The position numbers and the translations under genes were made by a program. Positions 1-12,065 of a stretch of 64,000 bases of DNA are shown here, one piece after another (the first letter of the stretch is position 1; every line of letters begins with the position of its first letter). The DNA comes from Mesostigma viride (taxonomy: Eukaryota > Streptophyta > Mesostigmatophyceae > Mesostigmatales > Mesostigmataceae). The stretch is taken from NCBI GenBank assembly GCA_009746045.1, contig RPFO01002263.1:93501-157500 (forward strand). Direction: 5' to 3'. The notes beneath the pieces were generated by a model that was not told the origin of the DNA, searched no databases, and worked only from the letters and a program-made list of their open reading frames with translations.

Positions 1-739
1 TCGGCTAGACAAGCTTCACAAAAAACGCAGCAAACATGTTAACGTTGCTAATATTCCAACGACGCGCATCCGCAGTCCGGCTGCCAATGAAGTCTTCTTG
101 GTCGCCAGCTGTGCACAGAGGAGTAACCGCTAGAGACGCCAATTTGCGAACAACTCATTACAATTACAAAGCGCAGGAAGCAGATGGCTATGCATCAACA
201 ATTACTTCCGCTCGCCCTCGTATTTAGCCAGGTCTATCTGCCCAAACTGGGTAAATGTTTTGCGATCGGTGAAATTGGCACTCTAGTGACTTACTTTCCC
301 AGAAAGTGTCCATTCACACGACAACCGACTCACGCTCACACGTCGTGAGGAGTTGCCGATAGGATAAAGAAGCCGAACGATGAATTGCTGTACATAAATG
401 CCACGCTAACGGCGTCGTGAACTGACTTCTTGCAATCACGATTAAAGTGCCCGGCCCAACAACAAATTGGCGACACACGACCCCGCAACTGGAAAAGAAT
501 TCTGGCCACATTGATATACATCGGTTTGATAAAGTAAAACCTCGCATTCGGTTCTGGCTAGCCTCAAACGCATGCGCCTTGAAACCTTTATCCTCCTGGC
601 GGCCACAGTTTCTCGGTTCTCTTGTTCCGTTGGTCGTGCCGCTAGCGTGCCAGCCGCTCCAGTCCCTAAAATTCAAATTCGTGTTGTTCGAGAAAACGTT
701 GTCGGGTCGGCGACGGCACGATGCCGGGCCGGGCTGCAT

Positions 740-1165
740 GGGCCATGGAGGGTGGTGGTACACAAATACCGTACAGGTGGTACACAACTGCAGCCAGGAC
801 AACAGCCGGGCGCTGCGTACCTGCCGTGGGAAGGAGGGGGTGGTACACAAATACCGTACAAGTGATACACAATTGCAGCCAGGACAACAGCGGGTCGCTG
901 CGTACCTGCCGTGGGAAGGAGGACAAGTGATACACAAATACCGTACAAGTGATACACAAATACCGTACAAGTGATACACAATTGCAGCCAGGACAACAGC
1001 GGGTCGCTGCGTACCTGCCGTGGAAAGGAGGACAAGTGATACACAAATACCGTACAAGTGATACACAAATACCGTACAAGTGATACACAATTGCAGCCAG
1101 GACAACAGCGGGTCGCTGCGTACCTGCCGCGGGAAGGAGGGGGGTGGTACACAAATATCCGACCT
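740..1165. repeat. GC-rich minisatellite, left CACTA-1 copy
   Basis: Tandem units of about 85 bp contain GGTACACAAATACCGTACA, then TTGCAGCCAGGACAACAG, then CGTACCTGCCGTGGGAAGGA. The left copy has drifted to GTGATACAC units while the right copy keeps GGTACACAA units, so the arrays have been homogenised separately. Unit-length variation shifts the frame, yet reading frames stay open on both strands across the array. Confidence 0.8.
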
Positions 1166-1247
1166 ATATATTAGCAATAGCCGCCGCCTATCAAACAGGT
1201 CCTATTCATCACGAGCGTCAACGCCCCGTCATCGCCCCGTCATCGCC

Positions 1248-2218
1248 AGTGTTTTTTTTAAGGTTTTCGTTACTAGTGGCGCTAGGCCACTTGTGGCGTT
1301 TCGAACTATGAAAACTTCAGTTTACTCGGCCAATGTGTGGCTTTAAGCCAATTAAAATTGGGCTTGGCACGGCCACGTGTGGCGGGCTGGCTTTTTGGTG
1401 CAGCAAATGACCCTACCGGCAGCGGGGTCAGCGCGGCGCGGCGCCGTACTGGCATTCCAAGTTCAAAGTAGTTCAGAACAGTATGTTTAATTATCTTAAG
1501 TTCAAACTAGTAGAATTTATTAGAATCATTCACGCCTTAAGTTGGGTTCACGCCTGAAGTTGGGTTGACCAAAAACCTCGAACCCAACTTAAGGCGTGAA
1601 TGCCTGTACACAAGGCGGGCGAGCGTCTCCGTCTCAGGCATCGGCGCCGGGCGTACTTGGTAAATTAACAACAACGATTACCACTACAGCCACTGCTTAA
1701 CAAAACGATTACTGAAGTGCCGAAAGTCGAAACACATAGTCAATGCAATGCAGTACAGTACTGTATGGCTGGCGAGTGACTGGAACTGAGGCGCCAGCCG
1801 CCAGGCCGCCAGCCAGCTGAAGCCAGAAAATGCACACAAGCTGCAGTCTGCACAGTGCACTCTGGTCTCTGGCAGCGGGCCACTTGCCACTTGGCACTTG
1901 GCCGGGCTCTACGTACATGCACTATGCAGTCAGTAAGTCAGTCAGTCATAGTAATACTCATAGTAGTTCTAGTACTAGGGAGGCTTGTGGCGGAACGCCG
2001 GCCGGAAGACCGGCTGACACCGCCAATTGTGGCGTAGCCTGTACTAGAGTGAACTTCAGGCACGGCCACCCTGTGGCGAAACGAAACTACAAAGTAGAAC
2101 AGCACGGCCAAATTGTGGCTTCTTGGGTGCCCTGTCCAAGTGGGTGGCACCGCCACATTTTGCCAAAAAAAGTGCCACACCGCCACATTTGGCGGTGTAT
2201 CGCCACTAAAAAAAACAG
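1248..2218. mobile_element. hAT-like MITE in left CACTA-1 copy
   Basis: This 971-bp segment is absent from the right copy. It begins (C)AGTGTTTTTTTT and ends AAAAAAAACAG. It is flanked by an 8-bp direct repeat TCATCGCC (1240-1247 and 2219-2226), the duplication length of hAT elements. The interior repeats short inverted GGCCAC/GTGGCG words near both ends. The target already contains tandem TCATCGCC-like units, so the duplication could be fortuitous. No coding sequence is seen. Confidence 0.6.
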
Positions 2219-2480
2219 TCATCGCCCTCGACGGGCCAACATCTAAACTCTTCTCTTAATCAACAAAGTATATTACCAATAGCCGCTGCCTATCAAACAG
2301 GTTCTATTAATCACGCGCGTGAACGCCCCGTCATCGCCCCGTCATCGCCCCGTCAGCGCCCCGTCATCGCCCTGCCGAGGGCCAACCTCTTAACTCTTTA
2401 TTCGGAGTAATAAAAAACGGCCTATATTGTGAATAGCTGCCGCCTATCAACCAGGTACTTTTCATCACGCCCGTCGAGAG

Positions 2481-2510
2481 CGATGACGGTGACGGCCGTC
2501 ACCGTCATCG
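2481..2510. repeat. 30-bp perfect palindrome (hairpin)
   Basis: CGATGACGGTGACGG is followed directly by its reverse complement. The right copy has longer versions at about 38999-39045 and 39281-39335 within a tandem repeat of CGATGACGGGG words. Confidence 0.85.
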
Positions 2511-3268
2511 CCCTGCCGGCATTGCCATACAAGAAGAAGCTCTCGATCCCAGGTATAGACTACCTCGGGTATCATCATCGTAATTGCTAGCATCGAGATC
2601 ATTCATACCTACCGACGATGGCCAGCTGCAAAAGAAAAATGTCGACCAACAGACAGGACCTATCGCCGGGAACCCTCAAGGCAATAAGGGCGAGACAGGC
2701 TTTCACCGTTAAGTAAAGTTGTCCACATCGTGCTAAGGAATTTGTGCTAATCTATGAGTACCTATATGGACACTTTGTCGCATTTTTTACATGGCAAATA
2801 AGCGATGTATGTGTCATGTAGGCTGCCATTGGTGCATGCATGCATGGGCCAGCAATGATGGTCAGAGGTACATTGTGCCTATGAGATAACCATCGATTTG
2901 TTGATCAGCAAGTGATTCATTACGTGAGACAACAATATGTTTGGGGGCTAAGCTTCTTACATTCCAAGTCACATGGCCCGCCATAATTGTTTTCTTATGT
3001 GTTTAAGGTTAGGGCTCTGTTCATGACTGAACGTCATGAACGCGCTCTATTCATGACATTGATTAATTGATTTTAATTAGTCTCATGTCCATGTTGGGGG
3101 ACCGGGATCTCTGAATTCCCCAAAGAAGATATAGTGGAAGTCACCCCAAGACGTCAATATCCGTCAAGACGTCAATAACAACATGTATGTCCACAGCTCA
3201 GCTAGTAGTCTAAAATATGGGCCTCGAGCTAATCTTGCACGCAAGCAATGCCTATCATCAAGGATTAA

Positions 3269-5006
3269 CCCGTGTTTTTTTTTTTAGAACGCGATATACT
3301 GCGTTGTAAGCTATTTATAGAACACGTCATAACATCTAGGGAAAATTTTTTTTCATAGTCATGTGTATACTTTCCTGAAAGCCCATAAATCAAAGGATTT
3401 TTTGAGCTACTCAGACCTACAATATGCTAATTCATTAGAGAGATACACTGGTTTGAATACAGGGGGGTCTGGCCATGACCGCGATTTGTTGACCCTAGGT
3501 CACAAGTCATGTGCTTATTCACAAATGGTTCATGAAAAAAATCTGGCTTCTTGCACGAGCTATGGGCAACATATGCAGGCTCTGTGAAACGAAACTCAGG
3601 CCCATTGGGCCACTGGAGCTATTTTTTATTAGCATTACAATTACAACGCAGTACAACGCAGTGGGAAAAATGAGAGCCCTTCACAACATGACCCAACGAC
3701 ACGAGCCCCATAAACGGGGATATCATGAGCTAGGAGGGTCAAAACGTTGAAAATAGGTGTTGTATAAGTTATACAGCATCAAACATGCATCAAACATCAT
3801 GACTGGATGACATAATATGACTGAATCAGGCAGCCATAGCCAAAGCATCATCCACTCTCACAACGTGTTGAGCACATGCCTCGTGGGAAGGGAGGCACTG
3901 GGTTTTCATTCCATAACGTGTGCAATACTGAAAGAAAGAGGCATGTGTAATGCAAGGCTTGGATAGGTTGAGTGATCCATGAGCTTACATGCAGGCAAAG
4001 ATGACGCTGGAATGCATGCTAGCAAATGGTGGCAAGATGCCAACAACGCATGATTATACACCATGATTATGGGCACCTAGCTTATCTTCTTGCACAATCA
4101 ACGCAGTATAAACCATCAATATCCAATCCTCACGATATATGCACGGCTTGACGACGTATAAAGCACCTAAATAGTGCACAACTGCAACCTGCTATGGCTG
4201 ACATGCAAGCAACGTCGAGTAGGATGGCGGTCTTAGAGAGGCTGGGCAGAGGTCGGCAGAAATAAGTGGAAAACTGGCAGAAACTAGGTAGAAACACGAT
4301 ATACTTACGCCTGCAAGCACTATTGAGCCGGTGGCAGAGGCCATTTCCAGGGAAATACAGCATACCGTAGCAATAGCCACGGTCACGCCTTACGCTATTT
4401 GCAGGCACCATCATGCCCGGAGCTACCCAATAAAAGTCTGCACAAATCTCGGTTTAGCCGAGAGTCCGGGCGTTCGGAATGAATAAACATGTGTTAAGAA
4501 GTCGAAACACCATGGAAATACCAAGCATGGTGCCGCAGCAGACCCGAGTCTTGGCGTAATAATATGTATGCCGGTTTCCAGGGGTTCCGCATGAAAGTTG
4601 GGTGAGAAACTGGAAAAATCTACGTTTCCTTTGCCCCAGTACCTCAACAAACTCGTAGAAACCTAATTATCAACCTTTGAACGCATAATCATGGTCGTGC
4701 CACCCAACAGCCACTGAAATTCGCGCGAAAACTGGCGAGATCTACCTGCCGCCATCGCCGTCGTCTTCACCTTCGTCCCGCGAAAATGCCTGATTTCAGT
4801 GGTACATATTTGTTTGCAGCTGTCACAAAAAAAATCCAAAAAATACCAGGATTTTTTCTTGAGTTCTACGGGATGTAAGGAGGCCGTCCACCGAGTTTCA
4901 GACCGAAAATCTCGTATCTACTGTGCCTGCCACGTGTCAGATTACAACGCGATACATCGCGTTCTAACCCTACAACGCGATACATCGCGTTGTAAAAAAA
5001 CACGGG
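3269..5006. mobile_element. TTAA-flanked piggyBac-like non-autonomous element
   Basis: This 1738-bp insertion is present only in the left CACTA-1 copy. It begins CCCGTGTTTTTTT and ends AAAAAAACACGGG, flanked by TTAA on both sides (3265-3268 and 5007-5010). The right copy shows the unoccupied site near 38053-38062 with a single base change (TGAA). TTAA duplication and CCC...GGG ends are the signature of piggyBac-type elements. Subterminal repeats of ACGCGATACATCGCGTTGTA lie at both ends. It has only short ORFs and no transposase domain, so it must have been moved in trans. Confidence 0.8.
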
Positions 5007-5393
5007 TTAATTAATGCCTATCAACAAGGAGACAATCATGCTTGTTAAATTTCCTAGGACCCACAACTGGGGGGTCGTAGTCTTTGACAATGTCCGCCTG
5101 GGCAACGCTACTAATCCTACACATCCGAGGTCCCATGTCTGAATAATGAGAGGGGTTGAGCGGATGACGCCAACAATGTCTGTGCTCTGCATGTCAGCTA
5201 AAATCATATCGCGGAGACAAACATATGGCGGTATGTCCAATGCTGGCCACTGCGTCGCCTAACAGGTTCTTACATGGTCGGCAAGGGCCTGACCATGTAA
5301 GAAGATATCTCCCTGGCTGGCCAGTCCACAAGGAACCAGCACAGACCTCATCTGAATCAACCTGATTATAATTAACTAACTACTTAATTCATT

Positions 5394-5513
5394 TATTAAA
5401 CTCATGCCCCCATTAGGGAGTCAAGGAGCATTAGCTAACCCCGATTAATTAATTAATTAATTAATTAAACACGTGCTCCTGTTGGGGAGTCACGGAGCAC
5501 CGAAGTGCTTTTA
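5394..5513 (-). repeat. Two stacked LINE-like 3' tails with hairpin and tetranucleotide tract
   Basis: On the minus strand two units read GCTCC-GTGACTCCCCAAC-GGGAGCACG (or a close variant), then GT(C)TTTAA, then a (TTAA)n tract. The stem is GCTCC/GGAGC. The same layout occurs at 7003-7050 after a LINE coding fragment and in the right copy at 37560-37690. I take them as 3' ends of short LINE or SINE insertions. Confidence 0.5.
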
Positions 5514-6100
5514 CACTACATTTCGCCACCGCGGAAACCCAATTTATGCGAGAATGTGGTTCCGTCAATACGGCGGGGGTTACAAATTCAATTTCGAAGT
5601 TCGGCACCGTCGGATACCAGTAAAGCAACACTTGTTATCTAGAATCGCGCCATTTGGCATCAATTGGCCAGTTCTGAAAATTCGATGAAATCTCTAGTCC
5701 TTGGTCGAATATTTCCCTCCGATTTGGATGACGAAAATTGAGTACGAATTTCTTAGTACAGTCCACCGTTTAGTTCAGTTCAGTTTATTCCCACGCCGCT
5801 TGCTGACCTGACGGAGGCCAAATTCGTACTGAACACTATCGCAAGTCCGGTCGATCCTAAAAATTGCTACTTCCGAGATGTCTGACGGAATTCCTGCTAG
5901 GTCCATGCTTTGGTACTGGACGGATGCTGAAATTCACTGCGATTCTGTCCGAATGAGGAAAATTGTCAGAAATCTACTCTCGATACGAACGTAACGAGAA
6001 TTTCAAGTATCTGACGCTCGGAGAGCTGCCACCGTTTTCCCCTACTTGACCGAACCACATTCCCCGCTAAAAAAGGTGTCCTAGGCGGCGAAATGTAGTG
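5514..6100. mobile_element. Short CACTA-type MITE
   Basis: 587 bp with TIRs of 17 bp, CACTACATTTCGCC(A/G)CC, and no coding sequence. It is missing from the right CACTA-1 copy, where the flanks are continuous near 37552-37560. The duplication is imperfect (TTA on the left, AAT on the right), consistent with a CACTA-type 2-3 bp target duplication that has decayed. The TIR differs from both larger CACTA families here. Confidence 0.65.
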
Positions 6101-6331
6101 AATCCCTGTGTGTGCACAACAGGAGAAAGGGCAGAGACCCCCAGTCTCCTTCATGCCTAACGGCATGCCACAGCTGCATTCGGGAACGCTAGCTAAACGG
6201 ACACGCCAACGATCCGGCAATCTGTGGGTGCAATAAGACCCATGTGAGCATGGCATAACACTAGGAGCGTGGGCAAGTAATCTCATCATAGCCAGGACGT
6301 AGCATGGCTGTACTAGGACTATACCCCGATC

Positions 6332-6986
6332 AATGGATGGATGGATGGATGGATGGATGGATGGATGGATGGATGGATGGATGGATGGATGGATGGATGG
6401 ATGGATGGATGGATGGATGGATGGATGGATGGATGGATGGATGGATGGATGGATGGATGGATGGATGGATGGATGGATGGATGGATGGATGGATGGATGG
6501 ATGGATGGATGGATGGATGGATGGATGGATGGATGGATGGATGGATGGATGGATGGATGGATGGATGGATGGATGGATGGATGGATGGATGGATGGATGG
6601 ATGGATGGATGGATGGATGGATGGATGGATGGATGGATGGATGGATGGATGGATGGATGGATGGATGGATGGATGGATGGATGGATGGATGGATGGATGG
6701 ATGGATGGATGGATGGATGGATGGATGGATGGATGGATGGATGGATGGATGGATGGATGGATGGATGGATGGATGGATGGATGGATGGATGGATGGATGG
6801 ATGGATGGATGGATGGATGGATGGATGGATGGATGGATGGATGGATGGATGGATGGATGGATGGATGGATGGATGGATGGATGGATGGATGGATGGATGG
6901 ATGGATGGATGGATGGATGGATGGATGGATGGATGGATGGATGGATGGATGGATGGATGGATGGATGGATGGATGGATGGATGGAT
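6332..6986. repeat. (GGAT)n microsatellite
   Basis: About 164 perfect tetranucleotide copies. Long ORFs reading MDGW or HPSI are artefacts of the repeat, which has no stop in any of several frames. Confidence 0.95.
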
Positions 6987-7178
6987 TAATTAATTAATTA
7001 ATTAATTAGACTCGTGCTCCCGTTGGGGAGTCACGGAGCATTAACCCCGATGAATGGATGGATGGGCGCACACATTCCTACCGGTCTAATCTATCTACAT
7101 TGGCTACATACTACATCTATCTAACAACATTCTAACTACATCATCTATCTAGGCAGCCGCACGCTGCCCTGGGGGGAG

Positions 7179-7367
7179 CTATCTAGCGTGCCTCCCGCGG
7201 GATTGCACACGCGGGCGCTTCCCCACTGGGGGGGGCTCGTTGTCCTCTATGACCTGGGCCCACTTGGCCTTGTCCATCATCTTCTTCCAAATCACGGAGA
7301 GGCCTAGGCCCCCCATGTCCTCTACTAGCTGTTCTTTGAAGGTGCGGGCCTTGCGGCGTCTAACGTG
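7179..7367 (-). pseudogene. LINE reverse-transcriptase C-terminal fragment
   Basis: Minus-strand codons read [20 protein letters not shown], then a [17 protein letters not shown] segment, ending at a stop at 7179-7181. This resembles the basic C-terminal end of non-LTR retrotransposon ORF2 proteins. A 3' UTR of about 170 bp follows (7010-7178), ending in the hairpin and (TTAA)n tail at 6987-7050. The fragment splits a (GGAT)n array that is uninterrupted in the right CACTA-1 copy, so it is a 5'-truncated LINE insertion into the microsatellite. Stop-free coding is only 62 residues; the family assignment rests on motif resemblance. Confidence 0.5.
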
Positions 7368-8008
7368 GATGGATGGATGGATGGATGGATGGATGGATGG
7401 ATGGATGGATGGATGGATGGATGGATGGATGGATGGATGGATGGATGGATGGATGGATGGATGGATGGATGGATGGATGGATGGATGGATGGATGGATGG
7501 ATGGATGGATGGATGGATGGATGGATGGATGGATGGATGGATGGATGGATGGATGGATGGATGGATGGATGGATGGATGGATGGATGGATGGATGGATGG
7601 ATGGATGGATGGATGGATGGATGGATGGATGGATGGATGGATGGATGGATGGATGGATGGATGGATGGATGGATGGATGGATGGATGGATGGATGGATGG
7701 ATGGATGGATGGATGGATGGATGGATGGATGGATGGATGGATGGATGGATGGATGGATGGATGGATGGATGGATGGATGGATGGATGGATGGATGGATGG
7801 ATGGATGGATGGATGGATGGATGGATGGATGGATGGATGGATGGATGGATGGATGGATGGATGGATGGATGGATGGATGGATGGATGGATGGATGGATGG
7901 ATGGATGGATGGATGGATGGATGGATGGATGGATGGATGGATGGATGGATGGATGGATGGATGGATGGATGGATGGATGGATGGATGGATGGATGGATGG
8001 ATGGATGG
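7368..8008. repeat. (GGAT)n microsatellite
   Basis: About 160 copies, the other half of the array split by the LINE fragment. The flank after 8008 matches the flank before 36333 in reverse complement. Confidence 0.95.
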
Positions 8009-9554
8009 CTTGTCTTACATGATGCAGTGGAACTTTGGTGCTGGAGGGTTAATTGTGGCCCGGTCTGGTTTAGCTTCAGTGCTCTCATGGCGGCCTTCAT
8101 TTGTAATTATTTGAATGCATGCCCATTGGGCCATGCATAGTGTATATTTTTTACGCATGCACGCCCATTATGTATCGCTGGGTCCATCCCATCAATGCTT
8201 GTTTATTGCCAGGTCTGGTGTAAGTAAGTTAGTGCTATCTAGTCTACAAAATCCTCACTACACTTCTCCCCAAAGCGCCCCTTCCGCTTTGGGGGAGGGG
8301 GCTTACCCACATGGGCTGGCGTGTGAGCCGGGACATTGGTCTTCCACCTCTTCTTGTTCTGCATAGGAACAGAGAGCGAAGAAATGCGGTGTGGGGACCC
8401 CTTCTCGTGGTAATGCGTTACATGTACTCCCCACCGGGCTTTGCTCTTCATGGGTTCATAAAGACAACAATTATTCAGTAAGAATTTAATAAATTAGGAA
8501 CATATATCCGTTGGGAGTCACTGTTACACATATACCTGAAAAGGGGCATATGATTTTAAATACATTCTGAGCTACAACCTGCACGTGCATGGGTTTAGTT
8601 AACTGGCACCTATACTAGAGGCCTGACATGGGGTGGAGCTTCAGTGCTTCCCCGCCTTCTCCTTCTCCCACACTGGGTGCTCCGCGTCCTTCTTCTCCGG
8701 CCCTGCCCATGGGTGCACCGGCCCCGCCTCCTCCTTCTCCTCTCGGGACGATTCGCGCTCCACGCATGGCTGCAGCATCAGTTAGCACGGGCAAGACATA
8801 GCAGTAACCGCGCTATTGCTGTTCTAGCACCAGCCTAGCAGACTGCCATGATCACTCAGCAAACCCACGACAGCTAAACCCTTGGCTGTCACAACCAGTC
8901 CATGCATCATTAAGTATGGGTACAGGGAAAGCTTCCCGCATATCCATGGCCATATGGATGGCAGCAACACAACGACTTGCCCCCTAGCCCCCCGTGCACA
9001 CACAAAAACGTGGGTCGTGGCTTCCACGCCCCATCCGCCATGCATGACAGCGCGTACCTTACTCGCATTCACACCGGGCTGCATCCCAGCGCCGTTGCTG
9101 TCCCCATGTGACACGTCGGCTGATTAAGCAGACACACAGCAGAGTCTGATGTAAACCGCTAAACCCCAAACCCATGCAGACCACAGTCAAGGACGCGTGC
9201 ATGTCAAGCCATGCCAATTGTGAACCGTACAGCAATTTACTTTTCAAGCCTGAAGAGGTGGATAGCAGATACTAGCCTGGAAGAGGTTACAGGGGCACAT
9301 GTCCATTAGCGAGCGGAACAACACAGCATACACCCTACAAGCGTACCGCACAATGTCCTCCTGCAATTGTCTGCAGATCTCCCAATGCCGCAGACATCTC
9401 CACTGCTCTCATGGCGATTGCAAATGCTTCATGCCGCTGACATCTCCACTGCTCTCATGGCGATTGCAAATGCTTGATGCCGCACCTCTGCTTACAGCAG
9501 AAAAGCTTCCTCCGGGCGAGGCACCTGACTGGAACCAACACCCATTCCTTGGCT

Positions 9555-10665
9555 TCACAACGTGGCCATGACAGCATCGTGAATCTGCTTCGCCAACGCC
9601 CACACTTCAGGACCCGCGCCCTGCACCGCCATGGCCACAGGCTGCACCGCTGCAATCGATGCAGCATTCACTGCCTGCGCCGCACCATGTACTGCATGCA
9701 CGAAAGCCAATCCTGGCTCGGTTATCATGGTCTTGCCCGATTCCTGCTGCTTCTTCTTCTTCGATGCGGTCATGCGCACTTTATACCCCTTCCTCTCCAA
9801 GCACGCCTTCAGCACCTGGCTCGTGCGGTGCTGAATATGCTTCTGAAGGCGCGCCTTCTAAACACGAAATGTTGGCAATGTATGATTCCCAAACGGCATG
9901 ATAGGCACATAATCAGTCCCATTAATTGCTTTGCGGCAGTCAATGCACCAGAACACCTGTTGAAAAAAGAAGGTTATGCGCGCTAGCGATTACCCGCGGC
10001 AAGAAGCAATCAACACGCCTCGCTAACAACTGCAACCACAATGTAATTCATGACGGGCCACTCACCGCTACCCTGCTCTCCTGATTCAATGTCTCCCCAT
10101 TCTCAAGGCCTCCATTGTAAACCTCTCCATCTTCACCATCGTCATCGTCTTCCTCTTCCTCCACTCCGACGTATCCGTGTTTCCTTTTCCTAAGATACCT
10201 AGGGTTGTTCAAGTCGTATGTGCGGCGTTGGCACACTTCCAACAAAATTTTGGCCGCCTCTACCCATTACCATTTATTCGTACTATCATAACATATCCAG
10301 GCGTTTGAAAAATCATTCCCTCGTTCGAACTTCTACCCCTGGGCGTCCATGACGAGGCAGTCACGACGGGACGCAGATGCACAAAAATAAAACAAGGCGA
10401 CATCCCTTCAATCATTGACCAAAAAACAGAATACGCGCAGAACTTGGATTTCAACACCACGCACCCATTACCAGCGAGCACGGCTGGCCTGCAACCGCCA
10501 TCATTTCATAACCAGAAGCCAGGGCCCACACTCCATCCCGTTACCTCATCTTCCACGCACGGCTTCCGCTGCTTCCCTCTGCTCTTTCGCATTCTCCGCC
10601 AGCAACCTCGCCTTCTCCTCGTCCAACAATCCACTAAGAATAAAATCCCCTCTATTGGACGCCAT
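9555..10665 (-). pseudogene. Candidate multi-exon gene of CACTA-1 (left copy)
   Basis: Exact inverted counterpart of 33448-34558, with exon-like blocks at 10546-10665, 10066-10257 and 9555-9956. Splice-site bases and the internal TAG are the same, so the stop predates the separation of the two copies or is tolerated, for example by splicing I cannot resolve. The copies differ at only scattered bases here, such as an N-to-K change in the acidic exon. Confidence 0.4.
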
Positions 10666-11116
10666 TCAGACGAACTTTGCTAGCGTCTTTTCACCGGCCC
10701 CAGCACACATAATCTATAGCCGCTTAATGACAACGGCCGACAACGACAACTGCTGAATAGGCGAAAAAGGCTGATAACTACATTTTTATATTTCGCTGCA
10801 TTTGCTAATAGACACGCACGTTCTCCCACTTCTCCATTACAATATAATTATCCATCTGGCCGTGTACAGGCAAAGATCCCCGAAGTAACTTACTGAAACG
10901 TATCTTACAGCATCGGATCACTGGCACCTAATCTACAGGTGGTAGATTACCAACCAAGACCCGTCGCGGTAATTTACTCTGTCGGTAATGTACTACCAAA
11001 GATGTGCAGTCGTAACGTTACTCTTACTTACGGCTAGTAAAATTACTACGTAGGATGATAGGTAGTAATGATTACGGCGTTGGATCTCACGCCTCGTATC
11101 TAGGTAGTAAGATAAG

Positions 11117-11172
11117 ACCTCGTAATTTACGCCTCGGATCCTTTTTACTACCCTCGGACGAAAAGTATAGTG
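11117..11172 (-). repeat. CACTA-1 terminal inverted repeat, left copy
   Basis: Matches 32949-33004 in reverse complement with two mismatches by eye. Sequence after 11172 is unrelated to the sequence flanking the right copy, as expected for an independent insertion. Confidence 0.85.
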
Positions 11173-11475
11173 AAGTACTGACTATCATTCACATTGCGCC
11201 ACGCAGGCCTGCCGGCTGGCGCAAGTACAAGGTGACTGACTGCCCATCACAGTTGCGCCACGCCTCAGTGGCGGCTAGCGCAGGTACAAGGTCTTAGTAG
11301 TGACGTACGTTAGAAGCTAACTAGGCCTGCACTCCGGAACCACACTCAGCCGCAAAAAGGGCCGGCCGGTGCAGTACCCTCGTGACAAGCGCTAGTCTTA
11401 CGCTACCTACGGCAGGTCGGTCCCCTTTGAGCCCGTCCACGTACGCGTCATATATATAAAATGAGCGAAGCTCAA
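11173..11475. other. Non-coding stretch with a short direct duplication
   Basis: Two imperfect copies of about 60 bp sharing GCGCCACGC, then TGGCGCAAGTACAAGGT or a close variant (11198-11297). Otherwise I see no gene or element boundary here. Confidence 0.5.
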
Positions 11476-11478
11476 CAA

Positions 11479-11690
11479 TTCATTCATTCATTCATTCATT
11501 CATTCATTCATTCATTCATTCATTCATTCATTCATTCATTCATTCATTCATTCATTCATTCATTCATTCATTCATTCATTCATTCATTCATTCATTCATT
11601 CATTCATTCATTCATTCATTCATTCATTCATTCATTCATTCATTCATTCATTCATTCATTCATTCATTCATTCATTCATTCATTCGTTCA
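11479..11690. repeat. (TTCA)n microsatellite, probable LINE tail
   Basis: About 53 tetranucleotide copies. On the minus strand it lies immediately downstream of the LINE 3' region at 11700-11860, in the position of a target-primed microsatellite tail. Confidence 0.85.
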
Positions 11691-11695
11691 TCAAT

Positions 11696-11860
11696 AGACA
11701 CGTAGTGACTGCGTCAGGTGAGCATAAGTCCTCAGTGGGAGGGGAACATGGGATGGAATGGATTAATTAATTAATTAATTAATAGACACGTGACTGCGTC
11801 ACGTGAGCATAAGTCCTCAGTGGGAGGGGAACATGGGATGGAATGGATGGTGTAAGCTAT
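11696..11860 (-). repeat. Duplicated LINE 3' end with (TTAA)n tail
   Basis: Two near-identical copies of a 70-bp unit (GTGAGCATAAGTCCTCAGTG and GGAACATGGGATGGAATGG), separated by (ATTA)n. On the minus strand each ends in ...GTGTCTATT followed by a tetranucleotide tract. This parallels the GTCTAATT tail after the other LINE fragment, so two insertions of one LINE family may be stacked. Confidence 0.5.
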
Positions 11861-12065
11861 CTAGGTCCTAGTTACAGGGCCGGTGTGGGCACCGCGGCCC
11901 GAATCGCTATGAATGCCATACGCGGTCACACGCGGAGCCCCCACAGACTTGGGGGTGGTCTCCTAGTTCATCACTACGTGCCATCTATCCTTGCGTACCA
12001 TCTGCCTCCATATTACAGACAAACCAGGAGGCTGCCCGGGCGTGGGCCCGTCGCGTCTAGTGTTA

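Larger units (their letters stand above)
1..11172 (-). mobile_element. CACTA-1 transposon, left copy (truncated by window edge)
   Basis: This is the inverted partner of the element at 32949-43803. Position 1 pairs with 40725, and the 8.2-10.9 kb stretch pairs base for base with 33.2-35.9 kb. It ends at 11172 with a TIR whose last bases are GTATAGTG, differing from the right-copy TIR at two positions by eye. The other end lies left of the window. Compared with the right copy it has gained four separate insertions (1248-2218, 3269-5006, 5514-6100, about 6987-7365) and lacks about 240 bp near 8230. A CACTA terminus and subterminal repeats (GTAATTTAC/GTAGTAA motifs, 10930-11150) indicate the CACTA superfamily. 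No transposase domain was recognised. Confidence 0.8.

Noticed and set aside
6304-8140. Long ORFs encoding (MDGW)n or (HPSI)n
   Set aside because: They are translations of the GGAT/CCAT microsatellite, which lacks stops in most frames. No non-repeat coding sequence is attached.
11461-11697. ORF of (FIHS)n
   Set aside because: Translation of the (TTCA)n microsatellite.
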